The notes: generated by a model not told the origin, from the sequence alone. DNA of 10,665 bases from G020354785 sp965602045 (GCA_965602045.1 CBFCXR010000072.1:1-10665), one strand, 5' to 3'; counted from the first letter of the stretch, positions 1 through 7,630 are shown. Numbers and translations are program-made.

Positions 1-845
1 ATCGATATTTCCTTATTATCCAAATGCCTCCATTTTCCCCTTGGCAGGCCTTTTTTTGTAAGACCGGCAAAATATACCCTGTCTAATTTAATTATCCTAT
101 AACCCAGGTGTTCAAATATTCTTCGGATTATTCTGTTTCTGCCTGAATGAATCTCTATACCAACCTGCTTTTTATCATTGGCAACAACATAACTAATTGA
201 ATCTGCCTTTATAAATCCGTCTTCCAGCGTTAATCCTTTGGCAATTCTCTCCAAATCATACAATTTCAGTGCTTTATTTAAAAATATATGGTAAATCTTT
301 AACTTATTAAATTTCGGATGTGTCAATTCCTTTGCCAGGTCACCGTCATTCGTTAATAGTAATATACCCGTAGTATTTCTATCTAACCTGCCAACAGGAT
401 ATATTCGTTCCTTACAGGCATTTTTTACAAAATCCATTACAGTTTTTTTTGCATAAGGATCGTCAACCGTAGTAATACAATCTTTTGGTTTGTTTAGTAA
501 AATATATACTTTCTTTTGCCAGGCAAGCCTCTTTCCCTCATATTTAACAACATCAGCAGTTTTAATTTTTGTTCCCAACTCTGTGGTTAATTTATCATTA
601 ACAGTAATAAGTCCGGTTTTTATATATTCATCTGCTTCACGCCTCGAACATAATCCGGTACTCGCTATGTATTTATTCAAACGTATATAATCTTTATTAT
701 GATCAGATTTAGAATCTTCCCTTAAGTACTTTCTTTCATCCGGAATTTTTCTCTTTGAAGACTTAGTCTTTTTGACCGGGGAGCCCTGAAATTTTTTTCT
801 TCCACTGGTTTTATTAATTTTTGGCCCCTTTTCTGACTTTGTCAT
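1..845 (-). CDS. rluB: RluB/RsuA-family 23S rRNA pseudouridine synthase (partial, C-terminus beyond left edge)
   Basis: Translating the minus strand from the ATG at 845-843 gives an open frame of 281 codons that leaves the window without a stop. A lysine/arginine-rich N-terminal extension (residues 1-50, common in Bacteroidota homologues) is followed by an S4 RNA-binding domain (about 53-98, with RLNKYIASTGLCSRREAD) and the RsuA/RluB catalytic domain. The active-site motif is YPVGRLDRNTTG (149-160), with catalytic Asp155, followed by LLLTNDGDLA. The conserved late motif HSGRNRIIRRIFEHLGY (233-249) is also present. By family knowledge the enzyme isomerises a specific uridine in large-subunit rRNA; the closest flavour is RluB (YPVGRLD with ...ELTHP) rather than RluF, but the exact target is inferred. 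Only the last few dozen residues should be missing. It is divergent from the mutase gene at 995, and the 149-bp gap between them must hold both promoters. Confidence 0.93.
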   Translation of the reverse strand, partial: MTKSEKGPKINKTSGRKKFQGSPVKKTKSSKRKIPDERKYLREDSKSDHNKDYIRLNKYIASTGLCSRREADEYIKTGLITVNDKLTTELGTKIKTADVVKYEGKRLAWQKKVYILLNKPKDCITTVDDPYAKKTVMDFVKNACKERIYPVGRLDRNTTGILLLTNDGDLAKELTHPKFNKLKIYHIFLNKALKLYDLERIAKGLTLEDGFIKADSISYVVANDKKQVGIEIHSGRNRIIRRIFEHLGYRIIKLDRVYFAGLTKKGLPRGKWRHLDNKEIS

Positions 846-994
846 ATCAATTTAAGTTTATAATAACTTTTCTTTTACTTTTGCTATTAAGATAATATTT
901 TTTCTCCTTAATAAATTAATTTGAGACAATATTAATAATTTTAAGAAATTCAAATTTTTATTAAAAAATTATATTTTAAAACTGGTATAGCATT

Positions 995-2386
995 ATGACC
1001 CTAATTAAATCAATATCGGGCATTCGAGGCACAATTGGAGGCATGGCAGGAAATAGCCTCTCGCCTCTTGATCTTGTTAAATTTTCATCAGCATTTGGTG
1101 AATGGATAATAAATAATTCGAAAAATAAAAGAAAAAAAATTGTAATTGGTCGTGATGCCCGAATATCAGGTGAAATGGCCAACAAGATTGTTTGTGGCTC
1201 ATTATCTGCCCTCGGCATTGATATAGTGGACCTCGGACTTGCTACTACTCCTTCTGTAGAGATAGCTGTTCTTAAGTTAAAAGCTGACGGTGGAATAATT
1301 ATAACTGCCAGCCATAATCCCATGCAATGGAATGCACTTAAACTATTAAACTCAAAAGGCGAATTTATTTCAGCCAAAGATGGCATTGAATTATTGAAAT
1401 TAGCTGATAATGCAGCCTTCAACTATGCTGAGGTAAATAATCTGGGTACCATAACAGGCGACAACTCAATAAATAGTTTTCATATTAGTCAGATTCTTGA
1501 ATTAGAGCTGGTTAATAAGAAAGCAATAGAAAAGGCACAATTTAAAGTAATTATTGATTGCGTTAATTCCGTTGGAGGACTAATAATCCCTGATTTATTG
1601 GATTCACTGGGTGTTAAAGAAGTTGTAAAATTGTATTGTGAGCCTACAGGAGAATTTCCCCATAATCCTGAACCACTGCCGCAACATCTTACGGATATTT
1701 CAAAATCAATGATTAATAATAATGCTGATGTGGGTTTTGTGGTGGATCCTGATGTTGATCGCCTGGCTATAATTAATGAAGATGGTTCTATGTTTGGTGA
1801 AGAATATACTCTCGTTGCTGTTGCAGATTATGTATTAAATATCTGCAGGGGAAACACAGTTTCGAACCTGTCGTCAACCCGGGCATTAAAGGATATTACA
1901 GAAAAACACGGAGGGCAATATACTTCAGCAGCAGTTGGTGAAGTAAATGTTGTGGAAGCTATGAAGAAAAGTAATGCTATTATCGGAGGTGAAGGTAACG
2001 GTGGAGTCATATATCCCGAACTACATTACGGACGGGATGCATTGGTGGGAATAGCCTTATTCCTGTCACATCTGGCAATAACCGGGGTAAAATGCTCTGA
2101 ACTGAGGGCCGGTTATCCTGATTATGCTATCTCCAAAAATAAAATTGAATTGGACCCTGAAATCGAAATTGACAAACTCTTTTATTCATTAAAAAATAAG
2201 TATAAACAACAGTCTATAAATGAAATTGATGGTTTAAAAATTGACTTTGATAATGAGTGGGTACACATAAGAAAATCGAACACTGAACCGATAGTAAGAA
2301 TTTACTCTGAAAGTCGTACGATGGAAGCAGCAGAGAATTTGTCCGCAAAGATTATAAATGATATTAAAAAACTAATATCAGAATAA
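995..2386 (+). CDS. glmM: Phosphoglucosamine mutase / phosphohexomutase (GlmM-type)
   Basis: This is a full-length alpha-D-phosphohexomutase of 463 aa. All four family landmarks are visible: the phosphoserine loop TASHNP (104-109, catalytic Ser106), the metal-binding loop DPDVDR (251-256, Asp251/253/255), the sugar-binding loop GEGNGG (332-337), and the C-terminal phosphate-binding loop RKSNTEP (426-432). The family moves phosphate between C6 and C1 of a hexose. In Bacteroidota this form is usually taken as GlmM, making glucosamine-1-phosphate for UDP-GlcNAc, peptidoglycan and lipid A. The GEGNGG sugar loop resembles archaeal-type GlmM rather than the GEQSGH loop of E. coli GlmM, so phosphomannomutase or phosphoglucomutase activity cannot be excluded. 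The ATG at 995 puts SGIRGT near the N-terminus, as expected, and has no clear Shine-Dalgarno. It converges on siaC with a 32-bp gap. Confidence 0.9.
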   Translation: MTLIKSISGIRGTIGGMAGNSLSPLDLVKFSSAFGEWIINNSKNKRKKIVIGRDARISGEMANKIVCGSLSALGIDIVDLGLATTPSVEIAVLKLKADGGIIITASHNPMQWNALKLLNSKGEFISAKDGIELLKLADNAAFNYAEVNNLGTITGDNSINSFHISQILELELVNKKAIEKAQFKVIIDCVNSVGGLIIPDLLDSLGVKEVVKLYCEPTGEFPHNPEPLPQHLTDISKSMINNNADVGFVVDPDVDRLAIINEDGSMFGEEYTLVAVADYVLNICRGNTVSNLSSTRALKDITEKHGGQYTSAAVGEVNVVEAMKKSNAIIGGEGNGGVIYPELHYGRDALVGIALFLSHLAITGVKCSELRAGYPDYAISKNKIELDPEIEIDKLFYSLKNKYKQQSINEIDGLKIDFDNEWVHIRKSNTEPIVRIYSESRTMEAAENLSAKIINDIKKLISE

Positions 2387-2418
2387 TAAATTTATAATCA
2401 ATTGAACTGTTGCGCTGG

Positions 2419-2823
2419 TTATTTGATTACAGCATGATAGTTAAATGGTATATTTACTGAATCAGATAGATCTTTTCCATCATCAAGCATCATGTCATCT
2501 CCTGCATCATAATACCAATTAATTTCAATATTCAAGCCCAGATCCTTAAACTCCCTCAGTCTTTCCATCATCGTTAAAAGATATTTTGAAGAAGCTGAAT
2601 TGCAATAAGAGAGCTTAAAATTTAATTTTATTAATATTAATCCTGTTGTTTTACCTTCATATAAGAAATTTACTTCATATTCTTTTAACCATGATAATAA
2701 TTGCATATAAAATCCTGAGGCGTTTTCAGGCATAGAGACACCGGAAATTTCGAAAACATTGCTGCTTATATCAAATTGTACTTCAGGTGTAAACTCAGTT
2801 GGTTCTATGGTTAAAGATTCCAT
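2419..2823 (-). CDS. siaC: SiaC-family regulatory phosphoprotein (DUF1987)
   Basis: A small protein of 134 aa that matches the DUF1987/SiaC fold from end to end. It has TEFTPEVQFD near the N-terminus, the signature GVSMPENASGFY (28-39), the switch segment YCNSASSK (73-80), and the late INWYYDAGDDMM block (100-111). In Pseudomonas aeruginosa SiaC is phosphorylated by SiaB on Thr68 in an LNTSS context, and the unphosphorylated form binds and activates the diguanylate cyclase SiaD. By alignment the acceptor position here is Ser76, so the phospho-site would be a serine. The gene starts 3 nt after the stop of the SiaB-like kinase, which strongly suggests one operon and translational coupling. No SiaD or SiaA is present in the window, so the output of the switch is unknown. 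Cytoplasmic, with no signal peptide or membrane segment. Confidence 0.87.
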   Translation of the reverse strand: MESLTIEPTEFTPEVQFDISSNVFEISGVSMPENASGFYMQLLSWLKEYEVNFLYEGKTTGLILIKLNFKLSYCNSASSKYLLTMMERLREFKDLGLNIEINWYYDAGDDMMLDDGKDLSDSVNIPFNYHAVIK

Positions 2824-2826
2824 GCA

Positions 2827-3411
2827 TTATTTGTTATTATTATAATAATCTTCATTAATTACTATAGTAAGTTCGTAGGATGAATATTTATTGTCAATTG
2901 TTTCGAAATTGTATTGAATTTTCTCAGTAGATATTTTGGCCATTTCAATAAAACCTAAGCCGGCTCCTCCCTTATGTGTAAATTGCCCATCAGTAATTGT
3001 AGATTTATACAAATCTTTTAATCCGTCACTATCAAGATTATTTACCTGATTTATTTTATTTTTTAGTTTAGGAATATCACTATTCAAAACCACATTTGTG
3101 GAAGTAAGAAAATACTTCTTATTATTTTTTTCTATAATAAATTTTTGAGTGAAATGTGTCCTGATATAGCTGTTTGAATCAAAGGTTTCATTATATTTCA
3201 AAATATTCTCTAACGATTCAATCATTATCAATAATAATTTTTTATAAACTGCAAGCTTAATACTTATACTGGAAACCTTATTCTTGAGTTTATTAATCAA
3301 TTCTCCAATAGTATCATACCTGAGACGCCCGCTATAATTTAATATTTCTTCCTTCCGGGAATTATGAACCATAGGATTGTAGCCAAATTTATCAGCAAGT
3401 TTAATAAACAT
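2827..3411 (-). CDS. siaB: SiaB-like protein kinase (DUF6272, GHKL fold)
   Basis: A 194-aa cytoplasmic protein that I assign to the SiaB family from motifs and partner. It has an N-terminal strand with YSGRL (26-30), and a helix MIESLENILKY (63-73) carrying the Glu65-xxx-Asn69 N-box typical of GHKL ATPases. The glycine-rich lid GGAGLGF (148-154) is followed by IEMAKIS, then a terminal beta-strand pair. SiaB kinases use ATP to phosphorylate SiaC, antagonised by a PP2C phosphatase (SiaA). It sits immediately upstream of siaC with only 3 nt between them and starts 41 nt after the rnhA stop, so the order is rnhA-siaB-siaC on the minus strand. Sequence similarity outside the N-box and glycine lid is modest by eye. 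A different anti-sigma-type GHKL kinase is the main alternative, but the adjacent SiaC makes that unlikely. Confidence 0.8.
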   Translation of the reverse strand: MFIKLADKFGYNPMVHNSRKEEILNYSGRLRYDTIGELINKLKNKVSSISIKLAVYKKLLLIMIESLENILKYNETFDSNSYIRTHFTQKFIIEKNNKKYFLTSTNVVLNSDIPKLKNKINQVNNLDSDGLKDLYKSTITDGQFTHKGGAGLGFIEMAKISTEKIQYNFETIDNKYSSYELTIVINEDYYNNNK

Positions 3412-3423
3412 TAAAGATAATTA

Positions 3424-3445
3424 AATTACAAATCTTTTTGTAATT
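3424..3445. repeat. AT-rich hairpin between rnhA and siaB
   Basis: A perfect 9-bp inverted repeat (aattacaaa / tttgtaatt) with a 4-nt loop lies in the 41-bp gap between the rnhA stop and the siaB start. On the minus strand it could form a weak stem before siaB translation begins, or act as an operator. It is too AT-rich for a convincing intrinsic terminator and has no clear U-tract. A role in setting the relative expression of rnhA and siaB is only a guess. Confidence 0.4.
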
Positions 3446-3452
3446 ATACCAC

Positions 3453-3938
3453 TTAGTTAAATCCATTAATATGCAATGGACTTTCACTTTTATAGCCTTC
3501 ATCAATAAATAAATTTATGCCCTGTGATGCTTCTACAGCCAGTTTATCACATCTATTATTTTCATTATTATCAGCATGCCCCTTAACCCAAAAAAAACTT
3601 ACATTATTTTTACGATAGACTTTTAAAAAACGATTCCACAAGTCTGAATTTTTTTTCTTTTTAAATCTTTTATTTTCCCATTCAAAAACCCATCCCTTTT
3701 CAACAGCGTCGGCAACGTACTTTGAATCTGTATAGACTTTCACATCACAATTATCATGTTTTAATGCTTCAAGCGCTACAATTACTGCCAGTAATTCCAT
3801 CCTGTTATTTGTTGTGCATTTAAATCCCTGGGAAAGTTCTTTTCTAATATTTCCGGAAATTAATACTATTCCATACCCCCCCGGACCGGGATTACCACTA
3901 GCTGCTCCGTCAGTGTAAATACTTATCTTATGAGACAT
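3453..3938 (-). CDS. rnhA: Ribonuclease HI
   Basis: A 161-aa bacterial RNase HI with the complete active site: YTDGAASGNPGPGGYG (8-23) with Asp10, NNRMELLAV with Glu48, YTDSKYV with Asp71, and RCDKLAVEA with Asp131. His121 lies in the WVKGHADNNENNRCD segment. The basic handle region (GWVFEWENKRFKKKKN) is also present, as in E. coli RNase HI. It cuts the RNA strand of RNA:DNA hybrids, removing R-loops and replication primers. Length is normal for the family, with a short C-terminal tail of about 20 residues beyond the core. It is probably the first gene of a unit with siaB and siaC; upstream, 227 bp of AT-rich DNA separates it from the dpp7 stop, enough for its own promoter. RNase HII lies two genes away on the same strand. 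Confidence 0.97.
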   Translation of the reverse strand: MSHKISIYTDGAASGNPGPGGYGIVLISGNIRKELSQGFKCTTNNRMELLAVIVALEALKHDNCDVKVYTDSKYVADAVEKGWVFEWENKRFKKKKNSDLWNRFLKVYRKNNVSFFWVKGHADNNENNRCDKLAVEASQGINLFIDEGYKSESPLHINGFN

Positions 3939-4165
3939 AACATGAATATATCACTATATTTTATTAAGTGAAAAATAATATTCAATTAATGTTTTTATAA
4001 ATTAGAACAACGTAATTCTGTCTACAATATAATACTAAAATAATTAATTCAAAATATATTTCGCGGTATAAGGTAATTTAAATTATTATATGCTTTATAT
4101 ATTTGACAACAAGATAATTTAAGAATTGAATAAAACCAATATTTTCATTCTTTTATTTAACAATT

Positions 4166-6319
4166 TTAATTAATTAACTTTAGTTCTTCAATTAAATGAA
4201 TTGCCCCGGCAAATTTGTCTATTACAAATAATATATATTTTATATCAACACAAATACATTTCTGTAATTTGGGCTCAAAAACAATATCTCCACTCATAGC
4301 TTCCCAATTACCATCAAATGCAAGTCCGATTAGTTGTCCATCGCCATTAATAATCGGGCTGCCGGAATTTCCTCCTGTAATATCATTATTTGTCGTAAAA
4401 CAAACTGACATAATCCCATCGGATCCATACCTATCATAATCTTTATTCTCATAAAGCTCTTTCAACTTTTGAGGTACAATAAATTCCCAGTCATTTGTGT
4501 CTTCCTTCTCCATAACACCTTCAAGTGTTGTAAAGTAATTATAATGCACTGCATCTCTGGGTGAATAATCGTTGACGGTACCATATGTTAATCTCATCGT
4601 AGAATTTGCATCAGGATAAAAGTCCCTGTCTTTTTGCATCTCCATAAGTCCGGCAATATATAATCTATGTCCTTTGTTAAATGATTCATTAATCTTAGTC
4701 AATTGTTCAATATGAGATCTATAATCCTTCAATATCGATTTTGATGCAATAAATGCCGGATCTTTTTCCAGCACTTTTATTGAAGGATTTTGTAAAAATT
4801 TATTATACTTCACTTCATCAGCGAATATTGATTTTTTAAACATCATCTCAACATATTTTTCAAAGCTCCCTTTAAATTTATTTTGAATATTCTCATAAAT
4901 GCCGGGATGTTGTTCTATAGGCATATTATCATGATAAAGTTTCAGCATAGCAATAGTAACTTTCATATCAACAGGTGCATTGTAATCAATAAAATGCTTT
5001 TCACTATTTTCCGATAATACTTCTAATAAGGAATCTATTATTTCATCATCTTCAGGATCATTAAGCATAGTAAGATAGAGATGTCTCGCTCTATTGGCAA
5101 AAAATATAATCTCAGATGCCTTAAAAAATGATTCGTACAAATATTGCCTTGCACATTTAAACGGTTTTCTTTCTTTTACAGCATTTTCTATTAATGTAAG
5201 CGCTTCACCATAGCGTTTTTGCCTTTCTTCATTTTGTGATACCCATTCTGTAAATTCATTTTCAAGTTCTTTTTTCTTATCATATATTTTCAACTTTTTT
5301 AAGCCCTGACTCTGACCAATAGAATACTTCCAATAATTACTTGAACGTGAGTACTTTGAATCATATTGAATGCGTGTCTTCTGGCTTTTCATCATATCTT
5401 CCAGTAATATTTTCTGACGCAGGCTCCTTATCATTATTCTGTTTGGATGAGTAACCTCTAATAACTCATTAACTCCAAATGAAGTCATATATCGATCTGT
5501 GCTTCCTGAAAATCCAAGTACCATTGCAAAATCTCCCATATTAACACCCTTAAGTGAAATAGGTAAATAGTACCCTGGCTTGTAAGGAATATTATCAACA
5601 GAGTATTCAGCAGGTTTACCGTCAGGCCCACAATAAACTCTAAAAAGGCTAAAATCCCCGGTATGACGAGGCCACATCCAGTTATCCGTATCATGTCCAA
5701 ACTTGCCTATAGAAGAAGGAGGGACTCCAACCAGGCGAATATCTTTAAAAACCTCGTAAACGCAAAGATAAAAATAATTCCCCCCGTAAAATGATACTAC
5801 CTCTGCCTCATAATGAGTTTCTTTAACTGCTTCCTTTTCAATTGTATCAGAAAGTATTAAAATTTGCTCATTTCGCTCTTCTTCCAATAAAGTATCCGAT
5901 AAATTTTTGTTTATTTCTTCACTAACATCTTCTATTCTTATTAAAAATTTAACTGTCAGATCCGGATTTGGCAATTCTTCATCTTTTGACCAGGCCCAGA
6001 ATCCATCTTTTAAATAGTCATGTTCAACTGTACTGTGATTCTGTACCTGACTGAATCCACAATGATGATTAGTAAGCAGCAATCCCTCTTCTGAAATAAT
6101 CTCACCAGTACAAACATCGCCAAATAATACAATCGCATCTTTTATACTACTTTTGTTGATATCGTAAATATCTTTATCAGTTAATTTCAATCCAATTTCT
6201 TTCATTTTTGCCATATTAATTTTTTCAATAAGAGGCAATAACCACATCCCTTCATCTGCCAGAAGATTATTACAACAGGCCATTAACAAAATCCAAATCA
6301 ATAAAATATATCTTCTCAT
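4166..6319 (-). CDS. dpp7: S46-family dipeptidyl-peptidase, DPP7 type (exported)
   Basis: A 717-aa member of peptidase family S46, the usual full length. The N-terminus is a signal peptide (about 1-21, MRRYILLIWILLMACC..LLA), and the mature protein begins with the family hallmark DEGMWLLPLIEKIN. Catalytic residues are visible: the His pair in LLTNHHCGF (85-86), Asp222 in RHTGDFSLF, and Ser652 in GGNSGSP. Eighteen residues after the serine, the S1-pocket position that is Arg673 in Porphyromonas DPP11 is Gly670 here (LAFDGNWEAMSGD). Family knowledge therefore predicts DPP7-type removal of N-terminal dipeptides with a hydrophobic or broad P1, rather than Asp/Glu. The enzyme acts in the periplasm, feeding dipeptides to amino-acid catabolism. 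The LMAC sequence before Cys15 is a poor lipobox, so plain signal peptidase I cleavage is favoured. It starts 32 nt after rnhB and is probably co-transcribed with it. Confidence 0.95.
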   Translation of the reverse strand: MRRYILLIWILLMACCNNLLADEGMWLLPLIEKINMAKMKEIGLKLTDKDIYDINKSSIKDAIVLFGDVCTGEIISEEGLLLTNHHCGFSQVQNHSTVEHDYLKDGFWAWSKDEELPNPDLTVKFLIRIEDVSEEINKNLSDTLLEEERNEQILILSDTIEKEAVKETHYEAEVVSFYGGNYFYLCVYEVFKDIRLVGVPPSSIGKFGHDTDNWMWPRHTGDFSLFRVYCGPDGKPAEYSVDNIPYKPGYYLPISLKGVNMGDFAMVLGFSGSTDRYMTSFGVNELLEVTHPNRIMIRSLRQKILLEDMMKSQKTRIQYDSKYSRSSNYWKYSIGQSQGLKKLKIYDKKKELENEFTEWVSQNEERQKRYGEALTLIENAVKERKPFKCARQYLYESFFKASEIIFFANRARHLYLTMLNDPEDDEIIDSLLEVLSENSEKHFIDYNAPVDMKVTIAMLKLYHDNMPIEQHPGIYENIQNKFKGSFEKYVEMMFKKSIFADEVKYNKFLQNPSIKVLEKDPAFIASKSILKDYRSHIEQLTKINESFNKGHRLYIAGLMEMQKDRDFYPDANSTMRLTYGTVNDYSPRDAVHYNYFTTLEGVMEKEDTNDWEFIVPQKLKELYENKDYDRYGSDGIMSVCFTTNNDITGGNSGSPIINGDGQLIGLAFDGNWEAMSGDIVFEPKLQKCICVDIKYILFVIDKFAGAIHLIEELKLIN

Positions 6320-6351
6320 ACCATTATAATTTATATTATATCTACTTCATT

Positions 6352-6993
6352 TTATTCTAAATTACTAATTAATAAATTTAAATTCAACTGATTATTTAAT
6401 AATCGAAAAGATTTTCTATGATAGGGAGTTAAGCCATATCTGGATATTGCTTCCCTGTGTTTCTCAGTTGCATATCCTTTATTTTGTTCCCAACCATATT
6501 TGTCAAATTCCTTATGAATTTTCATCATATAATCATCTCTAAATGTTTTTGCCAGAACAGAGGCAGCAGCTATTGAATAATATTTAGAATCGCCTTTAAC
6601 AATACATTTATGTTGTACTGATTTATATTTAATGAATTTATTTCCATCAATTATTAAATATTCCGGTTTGATTCTTAATTTATCAATAGCTCCATGCATA
6701 GCCACAAAAGTTGCTCTAAAAATGTTCAGCTTATCAATTTCATTATTATCAAGATATTCAATAGCCCAGCAAACAGCAAACTTTTTAATTTCATCTCTTA
6801 GAATGTATCTCTCCTTTTCACTCAGCTTCTTTGAATCGTTTAAAAATGAATGATTAAAATTTTTCGGAAGTATTACTGCAGCAGCAAAAACGGGACCTGC
6901 TAAACATCCTCTTCCTGCTTCATCACAGCCGGCTTCTAAAACATTTTCCTTATAACAACTTTTAAGTGTAGTAAAATACTTAGAGTGCGCCAT
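6352..6993 (-). CDS. rnhB: Ribonuclease HII
   Basis: A full-length RNase HII of 213 aa. The active-site residues align with E. coli Asp16, Glu17, Asp108 and Asp126: Asp24-Glu25 in CDEAGRGCLAGPV (23-35), Asp116 in LIIDGNK, and Asp135 in VKGDSKYYSIAAASVLAKT. The distal block NKGYATEKHREAI...YGLTPYHRKSF is also present. It hydrolyses RNA in hybrids and incises at single ribonucleotides embedded in DNA, starting ribonucleotide excision repair. The ATG at 6993 gives a normal N-terminal lead of about 18 residues before the core. A perfect Bacteroidota-type promoter lies just upstream, giving a short predicted leader. The S46 peptidase gene follows after 32 nt on the same strand, so the two probably share this promoter although their functions are unrelated. 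Confidence 0.97.
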   Translation of the reverse strand: MAHSKYFTTLKSCYKENVLEAGCDEAGRGCLAGPVFAAAVILPKNFNHSFLNDSKKLSEKERYILRDEIKKFAVCWAIEYLDNNEIDKLNIFRATFVAMHGAIDKLRIKPEYLIIDGNKFIKYKSVQHKCIVKGDSKYYSIAAASVLAKTFRDDYMMKIHKEFDKYGWEQNKGYATEKHREAISRYGLTPYHRKSFRLLNNQLNLNLLISNLE

Positions 6994-7026
6994 TCAAGTT
7001 TGCTAAAAGCTTTAAAATTAAATACC

Positions 7027-7057
7027 CAAACTTAAAATGAATTATATATTTATCAAA
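7027..7057 (-). promoter_or_regulatory. rnhB promoter, Bacteroidota sigma-ABfr type
   Basis: On the minus strand the sequence reads TTTG (7057-7054), a 19-nt spacer, then TAAGTTTG (7034-7027). This is an exact match to the Bacteroidota -33 TTTG and -7 TAnnTTTG elements at an accepted spacing. Transcription would begin near 7020, giving an rnhB leader of roughly 25-30 nt. It likely also drives dpp7. Of the intergenic regions scanned, this was the only perfect match found. Confidence 0.75.
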
Positions 7058-7177
7058 TTTTTTCCGGATTATTTCTGTATTTAATTTTATCAACATACAA
7101 TTATATGACACATTAATATTACGTTTTCAAAAATCCTGTAAATATATTTTTTTATATATCAAAAAGTTATATCGCAT

Positions 7178-7189
7178 TGATATATATCA
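7178..7189. repeat. 12-bp perfect palindrome, possible operator
   Basis: The sequence tgatatatatca is self-complementary, and its right half tatatatca also occurs 28 bp to the left (7153-7161). It lies about 118 bp upstream of the small ribbon-helix-helix-like gene. Many proteins of that fold bind short palindromes or tandem half-sites in their own promoters, so autoregulation is conceivable. In such AT-rich DNA, chance occurrence is also quite possible. Confidence 0.3.
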
Positions 7190-7306
7190 GTCTGACTTTA
7201 TTTAACTTATCTGGTTGATGCAATAATTCTTTGGTGTTAATAAGATAAAAATCAAGGTAATTGCTTTATATCTATTTTAGAACAGCTTTATATAATCCAT
7301 ATTATA

Positions 7307-7528
7307 TTGAAAAATAGAAAACCAAAGTCAAAAAACTTCCGAAGGGTGAACAGGTATACAATTTTATTTAATACTCCTGAAAGAAAGGCGATTGATCAAT
7401 TTTGTAGCAGATTTAAAATTTCAAACAAATCAAAATTCATGAGAGAAGCAATTATTACCGAGGTTTTAAGAAAATTTGATTCACATTACCCGACTTTATT
7501 TGAAGAAGATCAACTAACCCTATTTTAA
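7307..7528 (+). CDS. Small ribbon-helix-helix-like DNA-binding protein
   Basis: A 73-aa protein with a very basic N-terminus (residues 1-16: Lys/Arg-rich, ending FRRVNR), a predicted beta-strand YTILFN (17-22), helix TPERKAIDQFCSRF (23-36), a turn, and a second helix from NKSKFMREAIITEVLRKF (40-57). The strand-helix-helix order, with the N/K-S-K start of the second helix, is the pattern of MetJ/Arc-type ribbon-helix-helix proteins, which dimerise to bind DNA. The C-terminus is acidic (SHYPTLFEEDQLTLF). The start is a TTG at 7307: upstream in frame there is no ATG before the stop at 7241-7243, and the only internal ATG (Met45) would cut the fold. No partner gene (toxin, mobilisation, recombinase) is adjacent, so it is more likely a chromosomal regulator than an antitoxin. 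Its target is unknown. Confidence 0.6.
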   Translation: MKNRKPKSKNFRRVNRYTILFNTPERKAIDQFCSRFKISNKSKFMREAIITEVLRKFDSHYPTLFEEDQLTLF

Positions 7529-7630
7529 CATATCCATTCTAAGTGCCATAATTCGAAATGTCCTTTTTCAGGATAACAGGCCTTACAAAAGATTCTGCTA
7601 TTAATATGCCCTATTGCTTACAGAAATTAT

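Larger units (their letters stand above)
6994..7306. other. Divergent AT-rich intergenic region rnhB / RHH gene
   Basis: This 313-bp gap contains no credible reading frame on either strand. At its left end is the rnhB promoter. Further right are two copies of tatatatca (7153-7161 and 7181-7189), the second inside the perfect 12-bp palindrome tgatatatatca. No match to the Bacteroidota promoter pattern was found for the rightward gene. No tRNA or hairpin terminator was seen. Confidence 0.6.

Noticed and set aside
490..690. 66-codon plus-strand open frame
   Set aside because: It lies antisense inside the pseudouridine synthase gene, whose domain motifs are intact on the minus strand; no recognisable protein features.
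976..1422. 148-codon minus-strand open frame
   Set aside because: It is antisense to the mutase N-terminal domain, which includes the catalytic serine loop; a shadow of that gene.
2396..2428. Possible hairpin between glmM and siaC ends (aatcaa / ttgatt)
   Set aside because: The stem is only 6 bp and AT-rich with a 21-nt loop and no T run, so it is not a credible terminator.
5485..5700. 71-codon minus-strand frame
   Set aside because: It lies inside the S46 peptidase gene in another frame, where the correct frame encodes the conserved catalytic Asp region.
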